From Chloroflexota bacterium (GTDB lineage: Bacteria; Chloroflexota; Anaerolineae; Anaerolineales; UBA4823), in the NCBI GenBank assembly GCA_021849525.1, contig JAJZSS010000115.1, positions 1 to 6,126 on the forward strand: a stretch of 6,126 bases of DNA, read 5' to 3'. The notes beneath the pieces are model-generated. The model saw only the letters and a program-made list of their open reading frames with translations. It was not told the origin of the DNA and made no database searches. How positions within the stretch are numbered: position 1 is the first letter of the stretch; every line of letters starts with the position of its first letter. This document shows, in pieces, positions 1-5,408 of this stretch. The position numbers and the translations under genes are program-made.

Positions 1-1552
1 CAGCACCCTGGCACAGGCTCTGGATACTACCAACCAGATCTGCGACCGCTACCGGCTCCAGGTTGGCTATGTCTTCCACGCCGGAGATGGCAATCTGCAC
101 CCCTTTATCCTGACCGATCCTAAAAATCCAGAGCATTTCCAGCGCGCCCACCAGGCCGGGCGGGAATTTATGCAGGCGGTAGTCGACCTGGGCGGCAGCA
201 TTACCGGAGAACATGGGGTTGGCATCGAGAAACGTCCCTATCTGGGGCTGATGTACTCGCCGGAAGAGCTAAGCATCATGCAGGATATCAAGCAGGTATT
301 CGATCCCGAACACCTGCTCAACCCGGGGAAAATCTTTGCTGGGCCTCCTGCCAGCCATGCCTCCCATAACGCTGAGCTCCTACCACCCGATCCATTTGCA
401 CCCGGAAATGCCGCTGAGGCTGTTACAGGACTGGCAGCGTTATCGCAAGCCCGCCAGCCAATCTATATCCGCAGTGCGTACGCAGCCCCGGATGCATCCT
501 TTTCGGGGCGGACGCTCTCGACCGGACGCCTGCACGGCATCTCCACCTACTCGCCCCAGGATCTGTATATCACCGCCGGGGCCGGCACTCCTTTCCAGGA
601 GATTCAGGCGTTCCTGGAGCCAAAGGGCTGGCAGGTTGCCATGCACTCCCCCTGGCCGGATATCACCCTGGGTGGAATCCTGGCGAGCAACATCAATGCC
701 CCCTTGCGGATGCGCTATGGCAGCTTGCGCGACCAGGTCCTGGCGATGACGGTTGTGCTTGGAGATGGGCGCTCCATTCACGTCGGACGGCCGGTAGTCA
801 AAAATGTTGCCGGGTACGATATCCCAAAACTCCTGATTGGTTCTCAGGGTACCCTGGGTCTGATTGTTGACGCTACCCTGAAGATCGCTCCCCAGCCGCG
901 CCTGCGCTGCAGCCTGCTGCTCCCGGTCAGCGATCTTAAGCGAGGCCTGGAGTTAGCGAATGAATGCCTCACTCTGGCTTTGATTTCAAGTGGGATTGTC
1001 CTCAGCAGGCTTCCGCATGGACTGCCCATCGCATCCGCTCCGTATGTTCTGGCTTATACTGCCGAAGGCCTGCCGGAAGATGTAAACAGCGAGCTAAAGC
1101 TGGTTAAGGACAGGTTGGCCGAACTGGGATTGCCTGCGCCGCTGGAGATTGAAGGCCAGGCAGCGCAAGATTTATGGGATCAATTACTGGCTGCAGATTC
1201 GGAAAAACAACTGGCATTAAGGATCGGTTTACCGCCCAAAGCGCTGGGAAATTACCTGGTCGCCCAGGAAGCCCGGTTGCAAAGCAGCAATTTCGTGGTA
1301 GATATCGCCAGTGGTTTGCTGTATACCACCTCAACGCCAGTCGAAGCTGATAATTCAATCCAGTCCGTGGAAGAGCTGCGCAAATCGGCGCTGGCGGCCG
1401 GGGGTTACGCCGTTGTGTTGCATGCACCTGATGATTGGTCGAGACGATTAGATCGTTGGGGGTATCCATCTCAAACTCTCGCGCTGATGCAGCAGCTCAA
1501 AGCACGCTGGGACCCGGCGGGTATCTTGAATCCGGGTGGATTTCTGGTCTAA
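1..1552 (+). CDS. glcDE: Glycolate oxidase GlcD-GlcE fusion, FAD-linked (3' part, open at the left edge)
   Basis: The gene enters from the left; the first whole codon is at base 2 and the stop TAA is at 1550-1552. Bases 2 to about 337 encode the end of a GlcD-type FAD-linked oxidase (VAO/PCMH family): HAGDGNLHP (77-103), GEHGVG (206-223) and the family's C-terminal [12 protein letters not shown] (up to about 337). The frame then continues through a Pro-rich linker of about 20 residues into a complete GlcE-like domain. That domain has a PCMH FAD-binding core with [19 protein letters not shown] (from 794) and GSQGTLG, and ends in [11 protein letters not shown]. In E. coli, GlcD, GlcE and the iron-sulfur protein GlcF together oxidise glycolate to glyoxylate and pass electrons to the respiratory chain. 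The D-then-E order equals the usual operon order, so a fusion by loss of the glcD stop is likely. GlcF is not seen. Another 2-hydroxyacid such as lactate remains a possible substrate. Confidence 0.85.
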   Translation, partial: STLAQALDTTNQICDRYRLQVGYVFHAGDGNLHPFILTDPKNPEHFQRAHQAGREFMQAVVDLGGSITGEHGVGIEKRPYLGLMYSPEELSIMQDIKQVFDPEHLLNPGKIFAGPPASHASHNAELLPPDPFAPGNAAEAVTGLAALSQARQPIYIRSAYAAPDASFSGRTLSTGRLHGISTYSPQDLYITAGAGTPFQEIQAFLEPKGWQVAMHSPWPDITLGGILASNINAPLRMRYGSLRDQVLAMTVVLGDGRSIHVGRPVVKNVAGYDIPKLLIGSQGTLGLIVDATLKIAPQPRLRCSLLLPVSDLKRGLELANECLTLALISSGIVLSRLPHGLPIASAPYVLAYTAEGLPEDVNSELKLVKDRLAELGLPAPLEIEGQAAQDLWDQLLAADSEKQLALRIGLPPKALGNYLVAQEARLQSSNFVVDIASGLLYTTSTPVEADNSIQSVEELRKSALAAGGYAVVLHAPDDWSRRLDRWGYPSQTLALMQQLKARWDPAGILNPGGFLV

Positions 1553-1572
1553 GAACACCCAGGCGGAATCCA

Positions 1573-1830
1573 ATGATCCAGATTTATCTAATCGGCATCA
1601 GCCTGATTGCACTCATCCTGTTTGGATATGACAAAGCCATGGCAATCGCCCATAAACGGCGAGTTCCTGAGCGCACGCTTCTGGGTCTAGGGCTGGTAGG
1701 TGGGGCATGGGGAGGGCTGGCGGGTATGGTGTTGTTCCGGCATAAGATCCGCCGCCCCCGCTTCTGGCTGATCTTGCTACCCAGCGGGTTGTTTTACCTG
1801 TGGCTTGCTGTGACGATTGGGGTTCCATGA
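1573..1830 (+). CDS. DUF1294 family small membrane protein
   Basis: An 85-residue protein with the marks of the DUF1294 (YsdA-like) family: GYDK at residues 18-21, the basic RRVPE segment at 29-33 followed by TLL, a Gly-rich GLVGGAWGG (40-48), and FRHKIRRPRFW (55-65). Three hydrophobic stretches, about residues 2-18, 34-54 and 64-82, suggest a small inner-membrane protein with its basic loops on one face. Its function is unknown. It starts 20 bases after the GlcDE stop, with a modest AGGCGG ribosome site at 1561-1566, so it is probably co-transcribed with the oxidase. An upstream in-frame ATG at 1435 would add 46 residues but lies inside the GlcDE frame, and those residues do not resemble the family. 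The 1573 start gives the usual length. Nothing in the sequence ties it to glycolate metabolism. Confidence 0.85.
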   Translation: MIQIYLIGISLIALILFGYDKAMAIAHKRRVPERTLLGLGLVGGAWGGLAGMVLFRHKIRRPRFWLILLPSGLFYLWLAVTIGVP

Positions 1831-1904
1831 TCAGCCGGGTTTTTAAAGAATTCTATCCCTGAGTTACTGATTATTCGAATATTTCTTCCACTTTATAGTA
1901 GTCT

Positions 1905-1946
1905 GGCATGTGAAGGATGATTACTCATAGAATGGGCATGCCTTTT
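1905..1946 (+). terminator. Possible weak terminator of the GlcDE-DUF1294 unit
   Basis: GGCATG (1905-1910) can pair with CATGCC (1937-1942), and four T residues follow (1943-1946). The 26-base loop can close further through ATGA (1917-1920) and TCAT (1925-1928). The stem is short and the loop long, so this is only a candidate. Its position, after the DUF1294 gene and just before the next promoter, is where a terminator would be expected. Confidence 0.25.
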
Positions 1947-1951
1947 ATCAC

Positions 1952-1980
1952 TTGACCCTCCTCCGACCAATAGCTAAAAT
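1952..1980 (+). promoter_or_regulatory. Sigma70-type promoter for the SHMT-GcvT gene
   Basis: TTGACC at 1952-1957 and TAAAAT at 1975-1980 each match the consensus in five of six positions and are separated by exactly 17 bases. Transcription would start near 1987, giving a leader of about 210 bases before the ATG at 2196. No other pair of this quality was noticed in the gap. The call assumes a housekeeping sigma factor with the standard consensus. Confidence 0.6.
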
Positions 1981-2058
1981 GAAGGTGTTATTATTCGCGC
2001 AAGTTCATCAACCCTATTAAGTGGGAAACACTTCGCTCTATGTCTCTTAGATTATTGA

Positions 2059-2094
2059 CTGCGGTTGGTAAAATAAACCTCCGCAGGCCTTTTT
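2059..2094 (+). promoter_or_regulatory. Terminator-like leader hairpin, possible attenuator
   Basis: CTGCGG (2059-2064) pairs perfectly with CCGCAG (2081-2086). The stem continues past a small internal bulge with GGT/ACC (2067-2069 and 2077-2079) around an A-rich loop of seven bases. Five T residues follow at 2090-2094 after a 3-base spacer, so it resembles an intrinsic terminator lying inside the leader. Its 3' arm overlaps CAGGCCT (2084-2090), which can instead pair with AGGCCTG at 2133-2139, or GCAGGC (2083-2088), which can pair with GCCTGT at 2103-2108. Mutually exclusive foldings of this kind are typical of attenuators. No known riboswitch core was recognised, so any ligand is unknown. 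Confidence 0.3.
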
Positions 2095-2182
2095 AAAAAC
2101 CAGCCTGTCAGCGCCGCCCGGTATACATCCATAGGCCTGGAGATGTTTTGGGTGGCTGTATGACCGCAATTTCTCTGTGAAT

Positions 2183-2189
2183 AGAGGAG
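2183..2189 (+). promoter_or_regulatory. Ribosome binding site of the SHMT-GcvT gene
   Basis: AGAGGAG lies six bases before the ATG at 2196, a near-ideal Shine-Dalgarno sequence that fixes the start. CTCT at 2173-2176 can pair with AGAG at 2183-2186, with a G-U extension, so the site could be partly hidden in a small hairpin. Confidence 0.75.
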
Positions 2190-2195
2190 CTAAAA

Positions 2196-5100
2196 ATGGA
2201 TGATTTTTTGTTTCGTGGCTCATTAAATGATCTTGATCCAGCACTCAGCGAGTTAGTCCAAATCGAGGCAGAGCGCCAGGCGCGCAAGCTGATTTTGATC
2301 CCCAGCGAGAGCTCAGCTCCCCTGGCCGTCAGGGAGGCATTGGCATCTGCCTTCCAGAATGTGTATGCGGAAGGCTATCCCGACGAAGAGAGTCGCTGGT
2401 TTACGGAAGCAGAGATCCTCGATTACCCGGCACGCCTGGCGCACTACCGGCGCTATTCCGATCCCCGCTACTACAAGGGAGTCGAATACGCGGACATTGC
2501 AGAAGGTCTGGCTCGCCGGCGCTGCGCAGAGTTATTCGCCAGTAATGGGATCAGCGCCGATCGCATCTTTGTCAATGTTCAGGCTCTGTCCGGCGGACCC
2601 GCCAACAATGCGGTGTACCATGCTCTGGTGCAGCCAGGTGATACGATCATGGGGATGAATCTGCTTCACGGTGGTCACCTCTCGCATGGCTCGCCGATTA
2701 ACCGCTCCGGTAAGTATTACCGCGCCGTCTCGTACACCGTCGACCCGGAGACCGAGCAGATCAATTATGATGCGGTCGCGGAGCTTGCTCGAGAACATAA
2801 ACCGAAATTTATCATCGCCGGGTATTCTTCGTATCCATGGGCGGTCGACTGGAAACGTTTCCGCGAGATTGCCAGCTCTGTCGGGGCGTATTTGTTCGCC
2901 GATATCGCGCATGTCGCTGGAATGGTGGCCGCGGGACTCTATCCTTCCCCGGTCGGTTATGCCGATGTGATTACTTTCACCACCCATAAATCGATGTGCG
3001 GCCCGCGCGGTGCCTGCATCCTGACGACCAACCCGACCTTATCGCACAAGATTGACCGGGCGGTCTTCCCTGGTGAGCAAGGTGGCCCGCACGTCAATAC
3101 CTTCGTGGCCATGGCAACTGCGTTCAAGCTGGCTAAAACGGATCAATTCAAACAGCTCCAATCCCAGGTGTTGACCAATTGCCGTGTATTCACCGACCGA
3201 TTCAAAGAACACGGCTTCCGGATTCCCTTTGGAGGCACCAATACCCATTTGATGAATTTGGATTGCGGCTCGGTGTCTGGACTTGATCACGTAACACTCT
3301 CCGGCGACCAGGCAGCCCGGATTCTCGACCTGGCTGGAGTGGTTGTCAATCGCAATACTATCCCTGGTGATAAATCAGCCCTCGATCCTTCGGGCATTCG
3401 TATGGGGACGCATTGGATCACCCAGCGCGGATTTAAAGAGCCCGAGGTGATCGCCCTGGCGGATATTATCTCCGATATCCTGAAATCGACGACACCCTAT
3501 TCGTTGGAGGGTCGCAAAGGGGATATGCGGCGAGCCAAGGTGGATTTCACCATTTTGGAAGAGACCAAATGCCGGGTGCGAGATCTGGCCCTGCAGGCTG
3601 GCATCGATTTCTCACCGGCTCAGCATGGGTACCCTCATTTCTATTATATCGATGACAATCCCAAAGATCGTGATTGGGCCGTACTGGAGATTGGTGGCGA
3701 GCGAGCACGTGAATTTGCGAATTTTGCTTTCACCAGTGATGTAAGTGCTTTACAAAAAGGTCACAGCCAGGAGACAAAATTGCTGACCCCGCAGGGTGAA
3801 ATCCTGGGCGTCCTGACCAGCGTCGAGGCAACCCGGTATCACCTGACGGTTCCGGCCGGCAAAACCGGCCTGGCTCAATCCTGGCTGCAGGATCTTTCAG
3901 ATGGCTTCGTGTGCGTAAATGAAGACGCTTATGGAAAGCTGCCCGGTCCGGTGTGGGTGAAACCGGTTGACTTCGAAGCAGTTACCAGAGCCAGCGGACC
4001 CGCAGTCGCTGCGGATAAGCCTTATTTGGTTGGAATACCAGCAGGCGTTCAGCCGCTTGCGCCGCTGCCGGATTTCGTCTGGGAAGATAAGGAAGCTGCT
4101 CTGCGGCGGACACCGGTCTATGAAACCCATAAGCGCCTGGGGGCAAAGGTTATTCCATTCGCTGGTTGGGAAATGCCGGTCTGGTACAGCTCAGTGGTCG
4201 AAGAACATCTGGCGGTTCGCCAGGCGGCAGGTGTTTTTGATGTGGCGCACATGGGCGTTTATCAGGCGGAAGGTCCGGATGCGGGTGTATTTCTCGATTG
4301 TGTGGTCGGGAACGATGCCAGCGGATTGGGAGTAGGGGAGTCCTGCTATACCCACCTGCTGACTCCAGACGCGAATGTGATCGATGATTTGATCATCTAC
4401 CGGCGGGGAGCAGAAAAATTCCTGATCGTGGTTAATGCTTCGAATGACGATAAGGATTGGACCTGGTTGAACGCCGTGAAGAACGGAGAAGTGTGTATCG
4501 ACAGGGATCGCCCGTGGGCCAAAGCTTTTGGGCGTGGGGTTACCCTGCGCAATTTACGCGATCCTAAAGAAGGCGCCGACATGCGTGTAGATATTGCACT
4601 GCAGGGACCTCGGTCGCGCGATATTCTGCTGGCATTGGGCGTCGATGCTCCAACTCGCCAGAGGATCATGGGCTTACAGCGCACCCAGCTGTGTGATGCA
4701 GTGGTCGGTGGATACGATCTGGTGGTATCGCGAACCGGTTATACCGGCGAAAAATTCTCGTTCGAGTTGTTCGTCCATCCCGATCAAGCGGACAGTTTCT
4801 TCAACGATCTTCTCAAAGTGGGTGAGCCATTCGGTTTGAAGCCAATTGGCCTGGGTGCACGCGATTCGCTGCGCACTGAAGCCGGACTGCCCCTCTACGG
4901 GCATGAAATGGGCGGTGATCTGAACAACGGCGTCGCCGAAGGTGGATTTGGTTTGTTTGTCAAAACCTATAAACCCTGGTTCATTGGGCGTAAGGCGTAT
5001 ATGGCTCGCGAAGAGCAGAGAGTCGCAGAAGTATTCCGCTTCCGGTTCACCGAAAAGGGCGTTCGCATGGCCCACCAGGGCGACCCGGTGCTGGATAAAA

Positions 5101-5321
5101 AGGGTAAAGTCATGGGGCAGGTTACCAGCTGCGCCGTGGATCAGGAAGGCTACCTGACCGGGCAGGCATTCCTCGAGCTAAAGAGCGCGGCCGAAGGTAC
5201 TTTGATCTATATTTACCAGAGCGCACCAACAAAGCCGATTAATGCCCCGGCTGCATTGAAACAGGGAGAGAAGACGATCCTTCCCACACCGGCGCTAATT
5301 GTCAGTCGTTTCCAGCGTTGA
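2196..5321 (+). CDS. glyA-gcvT: Fused serine hydroxymethyltransferase / glycine-cleavage T protein (SHMT-GcvT)
   Basis: A 1041-residue cytosolic bifunctional protein. Residues 1 to about 470 are SHMT (PLP fold type I; glycine + methylene-THF to serine + THF). Visible are YAEGYP with Glu59, RYYKG with Tyr93, GMNLLHGGHLSHGS with His158, ADIAHVAG with Asp236 and His239, the Schiff-base Lys265 in TTHKS, FPGEQGGP, NRN with Asn387, and substrate-carboxylate Arg402 in GIRMGT. Residues 637-1041 are GcvT aminomethyltransferase, which forms methylene-THF from aminomethyl-H-protein: FAGWEMPV, FDVAHMG, VIDDLIIY with Asp730-Asp731, RTGYTGE, GLGARDSLRTEAG and PLYGHEM. The region between holds a degenerate GcvT-like repeat (separate entry). 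Oddities: 28 residues stand at 63-90 where typical SHMTs have about two, GTHW replaces GTPA at 404-407, and the GcvT C-terminal part is divergent. The frame is unbroken, the start has AGAGGAG six bases upstream, and a strong terminator follows. Both halves look catalytically intact, so methylene-THF could pass directly from GcvT to SHMT, yielding serine from two glycines. Proteins P, H and L must be encoded elsewhere. Confidence 0.92.
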   Translation: MDDFLFRGSLNDLDPALSELVQIEAERQARKLILIPSESSAPLAVREALASAFQNVYAEGYPDEESRWFTEAEILDYPARLAHYRRYSDPRYYKGVEYADIAEGLARRRCAELFASNGISADRIFVNVQALSGGPANNAVYHALVQPGDTIMGMNLLHGGHLSHGSPINRSGKYYRAVSYTVDPETEQINYDAVAELAREHKPKFIIAGYSSYPWAVDWKRFREIASSVGAYLFADIAHVAGMVAAGLYPSPVGYADVITFTTHKSMCGPRGACILTTNPTLSHKIDRAVFPGEQGGPHVNTFVAMATAFKLAKTDQFKQLQSQVLTNCRVFTDRFKEHGFRIPFGGTNTHLMNLDCGSVSGLDHVTLSGDQAARILDLAGVVVNRNTIPGDKSALDPSGIRMGTHWITQRGFKEPEVIALADIISDILKSTTPYSLEGRKGDMRRAKVDFTILEETKCRVRDLALQAGIDFSPAQHGYPHFYYIDDNPKDRDWAVLEIGGERAREFANFAFTSDVSALQKGHSQETKLLTPQGEILGVLTSVEATRYHLTVPAGKTGLAQSWLQDLSDGFVCVNEDAYGKLPGPVWVKPVDFEAVTRASGPAVAADKPYLVGIPAGVQPLAPLPDFVWEDKEAALRRTPVYETHKRLGAKVIPFAGWEMPVWYSSVVEEHLAVRQAAGVFDVAHMGVYQAEGPDAGVFLDCVVGNDASGLGVGESCYTHLLTPDANVIDDLIIYRRGAEKFLIVVNASNDDKDWTWLNAVKNGEVCIDRDRPWAKAFGRGVTLRNLRDPKEGADMRVDIALQGPRSRDILLALGVDAPTRQRIMGLQRTQLCDAVVGGYDLVVSRTGYTGEKFSFELFVHPDQADSFFNDLLKVGEPFGLKPIGLGARDSLRTEAGLPLYGHEMGGDLNNGVAEGGFGLFVKTYKPWFIGRKAYMAREEQRVAEVFRFRFTEKGVRMAHQGDPVLDKKGKVMGQVTSCAVDQEGYLTGQAFLELKSAAEGTLIYIYQSAPTKPINAPAALKQGEKTILPTPALIVSRFQR
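3678..3926 (+). repeat. Degenerate duplicate of the GcvT N-terminal domain inside the fusion protein
   Basis: Residues 495-577 of the fusion protein align with residues 687-771 of its own GcvT domain. From 500 to 532 the alignment is ungapped at offset +192 with 13 of 33 identities: Gly501/693, Ala504/696, Phe507/699, Asp515/707, Ser517/709, Leu519/711, Gly522/714, Ser524/716, Thr527/719 and LLTP 529-532/721-724. After a two-residue gap it continues with Val552/746, Ala554/748, Trp563-Leu564/757-758, Gly570/764 and Val572-Cys573/766-767. The catalytic Asp-Asp of the working copy (730-731) is Gly538-Val539 here. This suggests an old duplication, or a fused GcvT/YgfZ-like module, that kept the fold but not the catalysis. 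The identities were counted by eye; the fold is inference. Confidence 0.6.
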
Positions 5322-5332
5322 TCTGTCTTACT

Positions 5333-5367
5333 GGGGTAGGATGGTCAGGTACCATCCTACCCCTTTT
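5333..5367 (+). terminator. Rho-independent terminator after SHMT-GcvT
   Basis: GGGGTAGGATGGT (5333-5345) is perfectly complementary to ACCATCCTACCCC (5351-5363). This gives a 13-bp stem with a 5-base loop, CAGGT, followed by TTTT (5364-5367). It begins 11 bases after the stop codon at 5319-5321. The stem is strong but the T run is short, so some read-through into the aminotransferase gene, which begins 41 bases later, is possible. Confidence 0.85.
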
Positions 5368-5408
5368 CACATGTCGAAAAAATTTCTGAATCATCGAAAG
5401 GAGAAAGA

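Larger units (their letters stand above)
1831..2195. other. Intergenic region with promoter and long leader
   Basis: This 365-base gap is visibly richer in A and T than the flanking genes. It holds a possible weak terminator for the upstream pair (1905-1946), a sigma70-type promoter (1952-1980) and a leader of roughly 210 bases that can fold into competing hairpins, ending in the ribosome site of the SHMT-GcvT gene. It also contains a 10-base palindrome, TATTCGAATA, at 1872-1881 that could be chance or an operator. I looked for the conserved cores of the glycine and tetrahydrofolate riboswitches, which would suit this gene, and did not find them. No convincing gene is present on either strand. 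Confidence 0.7.

Noticed and set aside
1435..1830. Longer 131-residue version of the DUF1294 protein
   Set aside because: The extra 46 residues lie in the GlcDE coding frame's shadow, do not look like the family, and the ATG at 1573 has a ribosome site and gives the normal length.
1872..1881. Palindrome TATTCGAATA as a repressor operator
   Set aside because: It is a single short AT-rich palindrome 70 bases before the promoter with no second copy; chance is the simpler explanation.
1979..2020. 13-codon frame starting ATGAAGGTG at 1979
   Set aside because: Its ATG overlaps the predicted -10 box and lies before the likely transcription start, and it has no ribosome site.
1987..2195. Glycine or tetrahydrofolate riboswitch in the leader of SHMT-GcvT
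   Set aside because: The gene is a natural target, but I could not find the conserved cores of either class (for glycine, the CCGAAGG and CTCTCAGG-type segments) in the leader.
2047..2244. 65-residue minus-strand frame across the SHMT-GcvT leader
   Set aside because: It crosses the ribosome site and start of a certain gene, has no recognisable motif and no clear ribosome site of its own.
2532..2987. 151-residue minus-strand frame inside the SHMT half, and similar frames at 440-781, 1104-1469, 4674-5075 and 5391-5771
   Set aside because: These are antisense shadows of strongly supported coding frames and show low-complexity or motif-free translations.
3606..4103. SHMT-GcvT fusion as an assembly chimera or frameshift artefact
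   Set aside because: The frame is unbroken and keeps coding-like composition throughout, and the joining segment is itself GcvT-like rather than random sequence.
5366..5394. TTCACA-17-AATCAT as a promoter for the aminotransferase gene
   Set aside because: The -10 box is poor (four of six), and the start would fall on the ribosome binding site, leaving too short a leader.
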